Positions 34,176 through 41,201 of a DNA stretch of 64,000 nt are shown piece by piece (within the stretch, counting starts at the first letter, position 1; each line of letters starts with the position of its first letter). Under the pieces are notes generated by a model. That model was not told where the DNA came from and ran no database searches. It saw only the letters and a program-made list of their open reading frames with translations. The stretch spans positions 124,001-188,000 of the forward strand of contig JBCDAV010000003.1 in the NCBI GenBank assembly GCA_039184865.1. Direction: 5' to 3'. Position numbers and translations under genes: made by a program. The DNA is from Thermohalobaculum sp039184865 (GTDB taxonomy: Bacteria; Pseudomonadota; Alphaproteobacteria; Rhodobacterales; Rhodobacteraceae).

Positions 34176-35323
34176 CTCTCGTCTCTCTGTTCTTCCGCGC
34201 GCCGGGCGCGGGCATTCTCCTGAGCGCGCTCACGGCGGCGACGGTCCTGTTCCTCCTGCATCTGCGCGGCGCGCTGGCGCCGGAGCGCCCGCTCGCGATT
34301 GCGCTGCATCCGCTCGAACAAATCGCCGGATCCGCCGGTTTCCGGGCTGAGCCGCCGCTCGCTGTTGTCGGCGTAATTCGAGAACCGGTCCATCGGCCCT
34401 TCGATCTGCTGGCGGCGCTGGTTCCAACCGTGCTCGACCTTCTTTACGGCCTTGCCCGGAGCCGCCAGCGCCTTGTTCGCCTTGGCGAGCTTGCCGCCGA
34501 CCTTGTCGATCTTGTCGCCGCCGACGTCCTTGCGAATTTCGGCGCGCTCCTTTTCGCTGAAACCTTCGGCCTCCAGCTTGCTGTCGAGATCGTCCAGTTG
34601 CTTCTGGTAGTTCTCGACCTGCGAGCCGATCTCACGCAGCGGACGCCCGACCTCGTCGATCCGGTCGGTGACCTTGCGCGCCCGACGCAGGCCGGATTGG
34701 ACAGGACGATCAACTGTATCGAGCCGGTCGCGCAAGCCGCGGACCTGATCGCCTGCAGCGCTTCTGGTTGGTGCGGGACGGGTCCCGACGCCGGTGCGTT
34801 GCCCGGGAAGCGCGTCGAGGATCTGCGAGACATCGGTGCGCGGATCGCCCATGCCCGTGGTCACGTGACCGCCGGGCAGATCGGGCAGGCCACCGGCCAT
34901 CCGGCCTTCGAGCGGGGTCGGACCCAGACCAGACGGCTGGCGCCGTTGGCGCAGATGCTCCTGAACGGCATCGGGATTTGCCGCCTGCTGGCGCAGTGCG
35001 TCCCGTCGCTCCTGCATCCCGGCGCGCTGCGCCGCCCAACGCTGTTCGTCGGCCCGGCGCTCGGCGAAACTGGCAACGTTGAACCGTGCCGCGAAGGCCG
35101 GGTCGAACCGGTCCTGTCCCGGAACACCGGACAGACCCTGCAACCGGCGCTCCAGTTGCTCACGCTGCTGCATCAACGCGCCAAGCTGGCTGTCCGGCGC
35201 GAGCCTCGCGGCTTCGGCCAGATCGCTGCCGCCGGGCGCACGGAACGAGCGCGGTCCCGATTGCGGACCGGGATCGGCCCCGCCGGGCCGGTTCTGCAAG
35301 TCTCGCCAGCTTCGTCTCGGCAT
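34172..35323 (-). CDS. Arg/Gln-rich coiled-coil protein (cluster gene 7)
   Basis: 383 aa, low-complexity. Repeated basic-helical segments (MQQREQLERRLQGLSGV, AQRAGMQERRDALRQQAANP, RERALRRQRAAQMQEEQDRR) frame a central coiled coil (EIGSQVENYQKQLDDLDSKL and on to LAKANKALAAPGKAVKK). The extreme Arg/Gln/Glu content suggests nucleic-acid or filament binding, but no catalytic motif is present. No signal peptide. It sits 9 bp after gene 6 and overlaps gene 8 by four bases. Function unknown. Confidence 0.82.
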   Translation of the reverse strand: MPRRSWRDLQNRPGGADPGPQSGPRSFRAPGGSDLAEAARLAPDSQLGALMQQREQLERRLQGLSGVPGQDRFDPAFAARFNVASFAERRADEQRWAAQRAGMQERRDALRQQAANPDAVQEHLRQRRQPSGLGPTPLEGRMAGGLPDLPGGHVTTGMGDPRTDVSQILDALPGQRTGVGTRPAPTRSAAGDQVRGLRDRLDTVDRPVQSGLRRARKVTDRIDEVGRPLREIGSQVENYQKQLDDLDSKLEAEGFSEKERAEIRKDVGGDKIDKVGGKLAKANKALAAPGKAVKKVEHGWNQRRQQIEGPMDRFSNYADNSERRLSPETGGSGDLFERMQRNRERALRRQRAAQMQEEQDRRRRERAQENARARRAEEQRDER

Positions 35324-35332
35324 CGTTCAGAT

Positions 35333-35896
35333 CTACGGCGTGTCGGCTTCGACGGTGGCCGCCAGCATCGACCGGATGCGCTCCTCGAGGATCGCCGGCG
35401 CGGGCACCGGAACCAGCTTGGTCCGCATCAGCGAAGAGCCCTCGGCCGAATACTGATACTTCGAAGAGTAGCTCGCCGAGACCGAACTCACCCGCATCGA
35501 CGCCGTGGCCGAGAAGAACCCGACCGAGCCCCGGACACTGGCATTCACCGTGGTCGACGAGCGGCTGGTATTGGTCTCGCGCGACATCGAGAGCGACAGC
35601 TTCAGTTCGATGAGCGTGTCGACGAACTGATAGAAAGTCGGCACGAAGCCGAGCTCGAGCAGGCTGTAGGCGTTGCCGTCGCCGAGATGGACGAGAAGCG
35701 TGCGCTCCGGCGGCGTCGAGGACGGCGGCGGGTCCGAGCCGTCTTCGGGCTCGGGATCCGGTTGGTAACCCGCCATCATCCGCGCGATCTTCAACGACAC
35801 GAGGTCCAGTTCGTACTGTGCCTCGGCGATGCCGATCCCGAGCAGACGCACCATCTCGGGGAACGGCGTATTGGTCATTTCCGTGCTGATGCTCAT
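35333..35896 (-). CDS. IAEAQ-family paralogue (cluster gene 6)
   Basis: 187 aa. All three family elements are clear: N-terminal helix LLGIGIAEAQYELDLVSLKI (18-37), central ELGFVPTFYQFVDTLIELKL (81-100) and C-terminal SASYSSKYQYSAEGSSLMRT (140-159) followed by KLVPVPAPAILEERI (160-174). A Pro/Asp-rich linker (45-63) separates the first two. A Ser/Thr-rich beta stretch (105-140) sits between the second and third. No signal peptide, membrane helix or catalytic motif. Closest in sequence to gene 5. Unknown function. Confidence 0.87.
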   Translation of the reverse strand: MSISTEMTNTPFPEMVRLLGIGIAEAQYELDLVSLKIARMMAGYQPDPEPEDGSDPPPSSTPPERTLLVHLGDGNAYSLLELGFVPTFYQFVDTLIELKLSLSMSRETNTSRSSTTVNASVRGSVGFFSATASMRVSSVSASYSSKYQYSAEGSSLMRTKLVPVPAPAILEERIRSMLAATVEADTP

Positions 35897-35921
35897 GACC
35901 TGTTCTCCTCAGATCGCGCGA

Positions 35922-36728
35922 TCAGTCGTCGAGACCCTGCTCCTGGCGACGCTTCTCGAGATTGGTCTCTCGGCGGGCTTCCTCAGTCTCCATGAAGGAC
36001 TGGATCCGGTCCTCGAGCGCTGTCGGTACCGGCACCGGCACGATCTTGGTGCGCAGGATCGACGAGCCTTCGGCCGAGTAGGAGTACTTGTTCGAATAAC
36101 TCGCATCGACCTGGCTGGTCGCCACGTTGCGCCGGTAGCTGTTCGATCGGCTTGTCCCCCAGAAGCTGCGCTTGCGCCGGCTGGCGCCATCGACCGCAGA
36201 GTTGCGGTTCTGGCGTTCCCGGGTGAACTCGCGCTCGCGGGTGATCTTGATGGCGATCTTCACCTCGATGATCGTGTCGACGAACTGGTAGAAGGTCGGT
36301 GCGAAGCCCAGTTCCATCATCGAGAGGCGCGTCGGCACCCGGATTTCGAGCTTCTTCTGGTCGTCGGTCAGATCTGCCGAGGAGGTCGCGGAGTCGATGT
36401 TCACCCCGTAGAGGTCCTTGGCGACCTTCTTGATCAGATCGAGCAGCTTGATCGACTCGTCGACGTTCAGCGTGCCGGTGAAGGCGTCGTCGACGATCGC
36501 GTAGGCCACCGCTTCGGCCAGCGTCATGTACTCGTAGCCGAAGAACACGCGGCTGTCATCGAAGCTGGCATTGCCCTGCTCGTCGTAGACAGTCGTCAAT
36601 CCGCCCATCATCTCGGCGGTGTTGATCGAGTTTTCGTCCAGCTTGGTCTGACCGTCCGCAATGGCGAATGCCATTTGCCGGATCATGTCCCCCATCGGGA
36701 CGTTAAGAAGTTCCTGTCCAATACCCAT
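35922..36728 (-). CDS. IAEAQ-family paralogue with helical insertion (cluster gene 5)
   Basis: 268 aa. Family elements: MAFAIADGQTKLDENSI (19-35, IADGQ in place of IAEAQ), MELGFAPTFYQFVDTIIEVK (138-157) and VDASYSNKYSYSAEGSSILR (207-226) followed by TKIVPVPVPTALEDRI. Residues 45-130 are an extra, partly helical and acidic insertion not found in gene 6 (VDESIKLLDLIKKVAKDLYG). The start has a strong ribosome binding site (GGAAGGAG). A hairpin lies in the 30-bp gap before it. Function unknown. Confidence 0.87.
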   Translation of the reverse strand: MGIGQELLNVPMGDMIRQMAFAIADGQTKLDENSINTAEMMGGLTTVYDEQGNASFDDSRVFFGYEYMTLAEAVAYAIVDDAFTGTLNVDESIKLLDLIKKVAKDLYGVNIDSATSSADLTDDQKKLEIRVPTRLSMMELGFAPTFYQFVDTIIEVKIAIKITREREFTRERQNRNSAVDGASRRKRSFWGTSRSNSYRRNVATSQVDASYSNKYSYSAEGSSILRTKIVPVPVPTALEDRIQSFMETEEARRETNLEKRRQEQGLDD

Positions 36729-36743
36729 AATGGTCTCCTTCCC

Positions 36744-36758
36744 GGCGCTTTTTGCGCC
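36744..36758 (-). terminator. Intergenic hairpin between cluster genes 4 and 5
   Basis: GGCGC-TTTTT-GCGCC (5-bp GC stem, 5-base loop) directly after the stop of gene 4 and before the strong ribosome binding site of gene 5. There is no T-tract after it on the transcribed strand, so it may tune mRNA stability or stoichiometry between upstream and downstream genes rather than stop transcription. Confidence 0.35.
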
Positions 36759-37226
36759 TTACGTTATCTCTTGCTGGTGTTCGCGCTTGAGCAATTCGAT
36801 GAAGATCTCCGGCGGCGGCAGCGAGACCAGCCGCGCAGCGATCGAGGACATGCCCTCGGACGACACCGAGAACTTGCGGGCGTAGCCGACGTCGACCGAG
36901 GCCGCCGCCATGAAGAACGGCGTTCCACCCCCGACCTGAACGCCGACATTGACCGAGGTTTCCTTGCTCTCGGTCATCGAGAAGCTGAGCTTTGCTTCGA
37001 CCGTCGCCTCGGTGAAGGCATAGAAGCTGGGGACGAACCCCAGCGTCAGCAGGTTGTAGGTTTCGCCACCGATATCGACCTCGGAGGTCGACAGCTCCTG
37101 CGCGACCTGGACCGAATTCTGGTCCAGCGCCATCTGCGCCTCGGCGATCGAGATGCCGAGTTGCTTGATGATCTGCGGCAGGGGCGCCGACAGAAGCTGC
37201 CGCGTCGTGGCGGGGACTTCGCTCAT
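36759..37226 (-). CDS. IAEAQ-family minimal paralogue (cluster gene 4)
   Basis: 155 aa, the shortest version and probably the core fold. Helix LLSAPLPQIIKQLGISIAEA continuing QMALDQNS (11-38), central LLTLGFVPSFYAFTEATVEA (59-78) with KLSFSMTES, C-terminal VDVGYARKFSVSSEGMSSIA (111-130) with ARLVSLPPPEIFIELL. The N-terminal part loosely recalls DUF2589-type proteins, but I cannot confirm that. The start overlaps the stop of gene 3 by four bases (ATGA), so their synthesis is coupled. No export signal. Function unknown. Confidence 0.87.
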   Translation of the reverse strand: MSEVPATTRQLLSAPLPQIIKQLGISIAEAQMALDQNSVQVAQELSTSEVDIGGETYNLLTLGFVPSFYAFTEATVEAKLSFSMTESKETSVNVGVQVGGGTPFFMAAASVDVGYARKFSVSSEGMSSIAARLVSLPPPEIFIELLKREHQQEIT

Positions 37227-39034
37227 CCGTCGCTATCTCCGGAGGACGGGTTCAGGAAGTCCTGGATAGTCTCGAGGAACTGCGGCGGCGCCGGGATCGA
37301 GACCAGCCGCGCCGAGATCGACGAGTTGCCGGTGACGTTCATCTCGAACTGCCGCGAGACCCGGACATCGACCGAGGCGCCGACCGCAACCGTGCGGTTG
37401 CCGGTGTTTGCCTGCGTCAGGTTCGAGGATTGCGAGCGCGAGAACTGCTCGGTCACGGTGAAGCCCTCGGTCGACGAGATCTGGATGTTCCGGCTCTCGG
37501 AGGTGAACATGTTCAGCCGGAACGGCACGGACTTGCCGAAGACCGTCACGACATTGCCCTCGGCCGACGCCTCGAAGTCGACCGAGCTATTGCCATTGAT
37601 CGAGTTCTTCAGGTTGAACGCATGGGCTTCGGGCGACCCTGATGAATGGCCACCACCGGCAGCACCGGAGTAGTTGAAACTCGTCCCGTCGATCGTGACG
37701 CCATTGCCGCTGAGACCCAGCGAGGTCGGACGGAACTTGTAGGCAAAGCCGTTTCCGGTGTCGCCGCCGCCCGTCTTGTCCGGGGTGCCGGTTTCGATCG
37801 TGAGGCTGCCGTTCGGCGCGTCGCACAGCAGGTAGTGCACTGCGTTGTCGGGCACGATTTCAGCCTTGCGGAACTCGACGTTGTCGCGTGGCCCGCCATT
37901 GTTGGCGACATCGGCCTGGGCCGCGGTCGAGCCATCGCTTTCCGTCGTGATCATCCCGGGATCCATCCCGTTTGCAACGAGAAGCCGTTTGACCTCGTCG
38001 GCGCGGCGCTGTCCCAGGCGGACGTTGCTGGCATCCGAATTGCTGGGCGACTGTCCGCGGTAGGGCTGCGCGTCAGCGTATCCCTTGACCTTCAGGCGCA
38101 GATTCTTGGCCTTGGCGAACTGCGCGACGATCATCGTATTGCGCATTGAATTCGCATTGTACGTCGTGCCGCCCAGGTCAAAGACCTCGAAGTGGTGCTT
38201 GCCCGTCTTGAAGTTCACAATCCCGAACGGGCGTGTCGCGTGCATCAGGTAGGTGTCATAACCCGCCGCATCGACCTGGGCCTGAACGTGCGCGGAATAG
38301 GCACTGAGCGACCCTTGCGACGTGGTGTTCACCGTCACCGCGCCACTGAAGATGTAGTCGGTGTTCGTGTCGCTATCCATCTGGATGATCGCGCTGTCGA
38401 ACCCGCCGCCCAGGAACGAGACGGTCCGGTCGGTGGTCTCGACATTCGGACTGTCACTGTTCTCGGTGATGGTGAAGCTGCGGTCCCCGTGCTCGTACAG
38501 CAGGCGTCCGACACCTGCCTGATCATTGGCGGTCACCGCCTCCTGCAGAGCCCGAATCCGGGCCAGAGGGTCGTCCCCTGACATCGTGAAATTCTGTCCG
38601 CCGATGGTGAGCGTTCCGGCAGATGCCGAGGACTGGACTTCAACGGTCGCCGTCCGCTCGGTCCGGGTCGAGGACCCGCTTTCCGACGACTGGCTCGACT
38701 CCGACTGGTTGCCGCTTTCCGTCGAGGTGTCGTTGAACGAGCCCGAGAGGTTCACTCCGACGCCGGTGTTTTTCTCGATCCTGAGCGAGAGCTGCATCGA
38801 GCAGGTGATGTCGGCGTGCTGGTAGTGGTAGAAAGCGGGCGACAGGCCCATCTCGAGCAGCGTCTTGCCGCCGAGGCTGTCGCGCGGCGTGATGAACTCA
38901 CCGATCTGGTTGACGGAATTGTCGTCGAGCGCCTTTTGCGCTTCGGCGATCGAAAGACCCAGGCTCTTGATGAATTCGGCAACGCTCGCATCGGCGAGCA
39001 CCTGGCCAGGTGTCAGGTCGTCTACGTCAGGCAT
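37223..39034 (-). CDS. Large IAEAQ-family paralogue with an inserted OmpA-like domain (cluster gene 3)
   Basis: 603 aa from the ATG at 39034 (AAGGGA seven bases upstream). Family elements lie at the two ends: FIKSLGLSIAEAQKALDDNS (21-40) and LLEMGLSPAFYHYQHADITC (59-78) at the N-terminus, VDVRVSRQFEMNVTGNSSIS (555-574) with ARLVSIPAPPQFLETI at the C-terminus. Between them are a Ser/Thr-rich linker (100-135), and an OmpA/MotB-like domain at about 284-395 (LRLKVKGYADAQPYRGQSPS, VRLGQRRADEVKRLLVANGM with NVEF where NRRVE would be). No signal peptide, which is odd for an OmpA domain. The peptidoglycan-binding Asp/Arg pair is only partly recognisable. Function unknown. Confidence 0.85.
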   Translation of the reverse strand: MPDVDDLTPGQVLADASVAEFIKSLGLSIAEAQKALDDNSVNQIGEFITPRDSLGGKTLLEMGLSPAFYHYQHADITCSMQLSLRIEKNTGVGVNLSGSFNDTSTESGNQSESSQSSESGSSTRTERTATVEVQSSASAGTLTIGGQNFTMSGDDPLARIRALQEAVTANDQAGVGRLLYEHGDRSFTITENSDSPNVETTDRTVSFLGGGFDSAIIQMDSDTNTDYIFSGAVTVNTTSQGSLSAYSAHVQAQVDAAGYDTYLMHATRPFGIVNFKTGKHHFEVFDLGGTTYNANSMRNTMIVAQFAKAKNLRLKVKGYADAQPYRGQSPSNSDASNVRLGQRRADEVKRLLVANGMDPGMITTESDGSTAAQADVANNGGPRDNVEFRKAEIVPDNAVHYLLCDAPNGSLTIETGTPDKTGGGDTGNGFAYKFRPTSLGLSGNGVTIDGTSFNYSGAAGGGHSSGSPEAHAFNLKNSINGNSSVDFEASAEGNVVTVFGKSVPFRLNMFTSESRNIQISSTEGFTVTEQFSRSQSSNLTQANTGNRTVAVGASVDVRVSRQFEMNVTGNSSISARLVSIPAPPQFLETIQDFLNPSSGDSDG

Positions 39035-39094
39035 CGTCCATTCCCTTCTGGGTTCCGCCAAATACAACGGCGGGGGCTCTCCAAATTCGCCGGC

Positions 39095-39667
39095 TTAAAG
39101 CGCCGGCGACACACGAACGGATTTGCCGCTGTCCTTGGGCAGCGGATTTGCGCGCGCGGCATCGACCTGATCCTCGCGCACGGTGAAGTATTTGTGCTTT
39201 TTCTGAAGCTCGAGCAGACGGCGAGCGTCGACCGACATGCCCCGGGCAAGCCAGCCCAGCACCGTCTCCGCAATCGGCAATGTGCCCCTACCTGATCTTT
39301 CAACGGCGCGGGTCAGCGCTTCGCGGCCCGTGTCGCTGTCCCCGGCCTTCACGGCCACGATGCCCTGGCGCTCCAATATGGCGCCATGATCGCGGGCGTG
39401 CAGATCGGCCTTGCTGTCGAGTTGCGTGTAGTGCGCATCGGCGTTCTCGCAAAACTCGAGGATCTCACCAAACGCTCCGGTCAATTCCAGGCTTTCAAGA
39501 ACGCACTGCGTGTAGTGCCGGAAGAAGACCTCGGGCGCCTTGGCCGCCTGTGCGAGGCGCAGCGCCTCGCGGTAGTGGCGCAGAGCTTCCTTGTGGTCGC
39601 CCGCGACCGCCGCCAGCTTGCCGGCCTCGGCGATCCCCAGATGAAAATCGTGACGTGCCTCGCTCAT
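39095..39667 (-). CDS. TPR-like helical repeat protein (cluster gene 2)
   Basis: 190 aa from the ATG at 39667. Helical repeats of TPR type: GKLAAVAGDHKEALRHYREA ... LRLAQAAKAPEVFFRHYTQC, then LELTGAFGEILEFCENADAH and QGIVAVKAGDSDTGREALTR. Its GIAEAGKLA start is reminiscent of, but not equal to, the family helix. TPR proteins mediate protein contacts, so it may assemble the cluster's products. The start overlaps the stop of gene 1 by four bases (ATGA). No signal peptide. Confidence 0.82.
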   Translation of the reverse strand: MSEARHDFHLGIAEAGKLAAVAGDHKEALRHYREALRLAQAAKAPEVFFRHYTQCVLESLELTGAFGEILEFCENADAHYTQLDSKADLHARDHGAILERQGIVAVKAGDSDTGREALTRAVERSGRGTLPIAETVLGWLARGMSVDARRLLELQKKHKYFTVREDQVDAARANPLPKDSGKSVRVSPAL

Positions 39668-40800
39668 GCCGTCCCCTCGGGCGGATCGATCAGATCGACA
39701 TGGGCACCGGCGCGTTCCAGCGTGTTGCGCAGGATACGGGCCTGCAGTTCCGGCATGTGCCATGGTGCTCGCCATGGCAGCGGCGGCATCGCGGCCTGCT
39801 GCCAGAGTCCGAGTTCCGTGAGCGTCTTGAGCGTGGCGTGCGGGTCATCGGTTCCGACAATCGCGACACCGAGATGCAGGAAGGTCAGCAGGTCGGCCCG
39901 CAGTTCGAGCCCGGCATCGGCCAACCCTGCGAACGAGGCTTCGAGATCGCGGCTCGCCACGGCCTCCATCACGGTGATCGGCGACATGCGAAACAGGTCC
40001 GGCACGACAGAGTCGGGGACCCCGGCGATCTCCGTCAAAGCCGTGCGCGCCGCGGGGCTGTCAGCACCACCAGTCATCACGATATCGAAGCGTAGAAAAT
40101 CGCGGTTCACGATCTGGATTCGCCCGCCGGCCCTATGCGCTGTCCAGAGCTGGTCCGCCGTCGCCTTGTCGAGGCCGGTGAGGATGCAGCCTTGGTCGGC
40201 CACGGGTTCGAAGCCGCGGGACTTCAGATCAGCGAACAGGCGAGAGCGCACCGGTCCGTCACAGGCCCCGAGGAAAACGTCGTAGAGAGCCTCTTCCGGC
40301 CGCGAGAGTGCGAGCTCGGCGCCGTCGCCCAGCCGGTTTGCAAGCGCATCGGCCGTTGCCCTGCTGACACCGCCGAGAACGATGCCGGGAGGCGTCGATA
40401 CCAGCCGGGCTGCGTCTTCTTCGCCGGCGCCGACGAAGCCTCCGATCGCTCTGCAGATCTCGCCATAGCGGGCGGGATCCGTCACGTGGAGTGCGACATC
40501 GTAGAGGATTGCCGGGGCTGGTGCCGGGTCAAGTTCGGCCTGAACCTGCACCTTGCAGCCGATCTGGGTCAGGAGTGCAGACATCTTCTCGGCGATGTCT
40601 CTCGACAGGCCGTCAACCAGAACGACAGGCGCCTTGTAGAATGCGTTGAGAACGCTTTGGACCGACACGCCGAGGCCAACGGCCACAGACCGCGCACTCG
40701 CCGGTACGGCGCTTCCGACAGAGGTGATGACGACGCGATGGCGTTGCTCGACAGGCACCTCATCGATCGTGCTCGTTGCCGTTGCGACAGCGCCTGCCAT
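39664..40800 (-). CDS. Protein of about five tandem bL12-C-terminal-like modules (cluster gene 1)
   Basis: 378 aa from the ATG at 40800 (GGGGGGTAAG just upstream). Successive modules about 65-75 residues each follow the ribosomal L7/L12 C-terminal pattern (yDVxLxxxdpxr...AxxLhxxxPxxlxxGvsxxxAxxhxxxLxxxGaxVxh): about 21-88 (VVITSVGSAVPASARSVAVG ... FYKAPVVLVDGLSRDIAEK), 99-166 (LYDVALHVTDPARYGEICRA ... IVLGGVSRATADALANRLGD), 172-232, 237-304 and 310-370, the last three more divergent. bL12 CTDs recruit factors to the ribosome; free-standing tandem arrays of this kind I cannot match to a described protein. First gene of the cluster, 258 bp downstream of tRNA-Glu. No ribosomal genes are nearby. 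Confidence 0.82.
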   Translation of the reverse strand: MAGAVATATSTIDEVPVEQRHRVVITSVGSAVPASARSVAVGLGVSVQSVLNAFYKAPVVLVDGLSRDIAEKMSALLTQIGCKVQVQAELDPAPAPAILYDVALHVTDPARYGEICRAIGGFVGAGEEDAARLVSTPPGIVLGGVSRATADALANRLGDGAELALSRPEEALYDVFLGACDGPVRSRLFADLKSRGFEPVADQGCILTGLDKATADQLWTAHRAGGRIQIVNRDFLRFDIVMTGGADSPAARTALTEIAGVPDSVVPDLFRMSPITVMEAVASRDLEASFAGLADAGLELRADLLTFLHLGVAIVGTDDPHATLKTLTELGLWQQAAMPPLPWRAPWHMPELQARILRNTLERAGAHVDLIDPPEGTA

Positions 40801-41057
40801 CTTACCCCCCCGGGATCGCGATCGGCAATGTGAAGGTCCGACCGCACACCGCTTCAAAAAGCGGCATCTTTCAGCAAAGAATTCAATCATACCAAGAAAG
40901 TCAGGATTGGCATAACGCTTATTTGGGAGATTCATCCGCAGGTGGAAAATCGGACACGCACCATAGCCGATTTCCCGTGAGGGTTTCGAACTCGGAACAC
41001 GCACAGCGAACTGGCCTCGCGGCCGCGCATGAGGTGTTCTGATTTTCGAAGATTGGG
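40801..41057. other. Leader region of the ten-gene cluster
   Basis: 257 bp between tRNA-Glu and the cluster's first gene, the only place a promoter for the cluster can lie unless the tRNA transcript reads through. The segment around 40870-40930 is comparatively AT-rich. I cannot point to a convincing -35/-10 pair, and no terminator is seen after the tRNA. Confidence 0.4.
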
Positions 41058-41133
41058 TGGTACGCCCTACGGGACTCGAACCCGTGTTTCCGCCGTGAAA
41101 GGGCGGCGTCCTAGACCGCTAGACGAAGGGCGC
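41058..41133 (-). tRNA. tRNA-Glu (anticodon TTC)
   Basis: A 76-nt cloverleaf including encoded CCA. Acceptor arms GCGCCCT and AGGGCGT (the first pair is a G-U), D-loop TAGCGGTCTAGGA, anticodon stem CCGCC/GGCGG with loop CTTTCAC giving anticodon TTC (Glu), and T-arm ACGGG-TTCGAGT-CCCGT. The 5' end is at 41133 and the CCA at 41058-41060. It lies between recJ and the ten-gene cluster on the same strand. Confidence 0.95.
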
Positions 41134-41201
41134 GCCGGGAGTTCGTCTAACTGGTCCCCCGCCCGCTGGCAAGAGGTACGACGGCAAAATCTCGGCACGC
41201 A

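Noticed and set aside
31584..40800. Interpretation of the ten-gene cluster as a prophage, tailocin or contractile injection system
   Set aside because: No capsid, terminase, sheath, baseplate, integrase or AAA-ATPase gene is seen, and codon use matches the chromosome.
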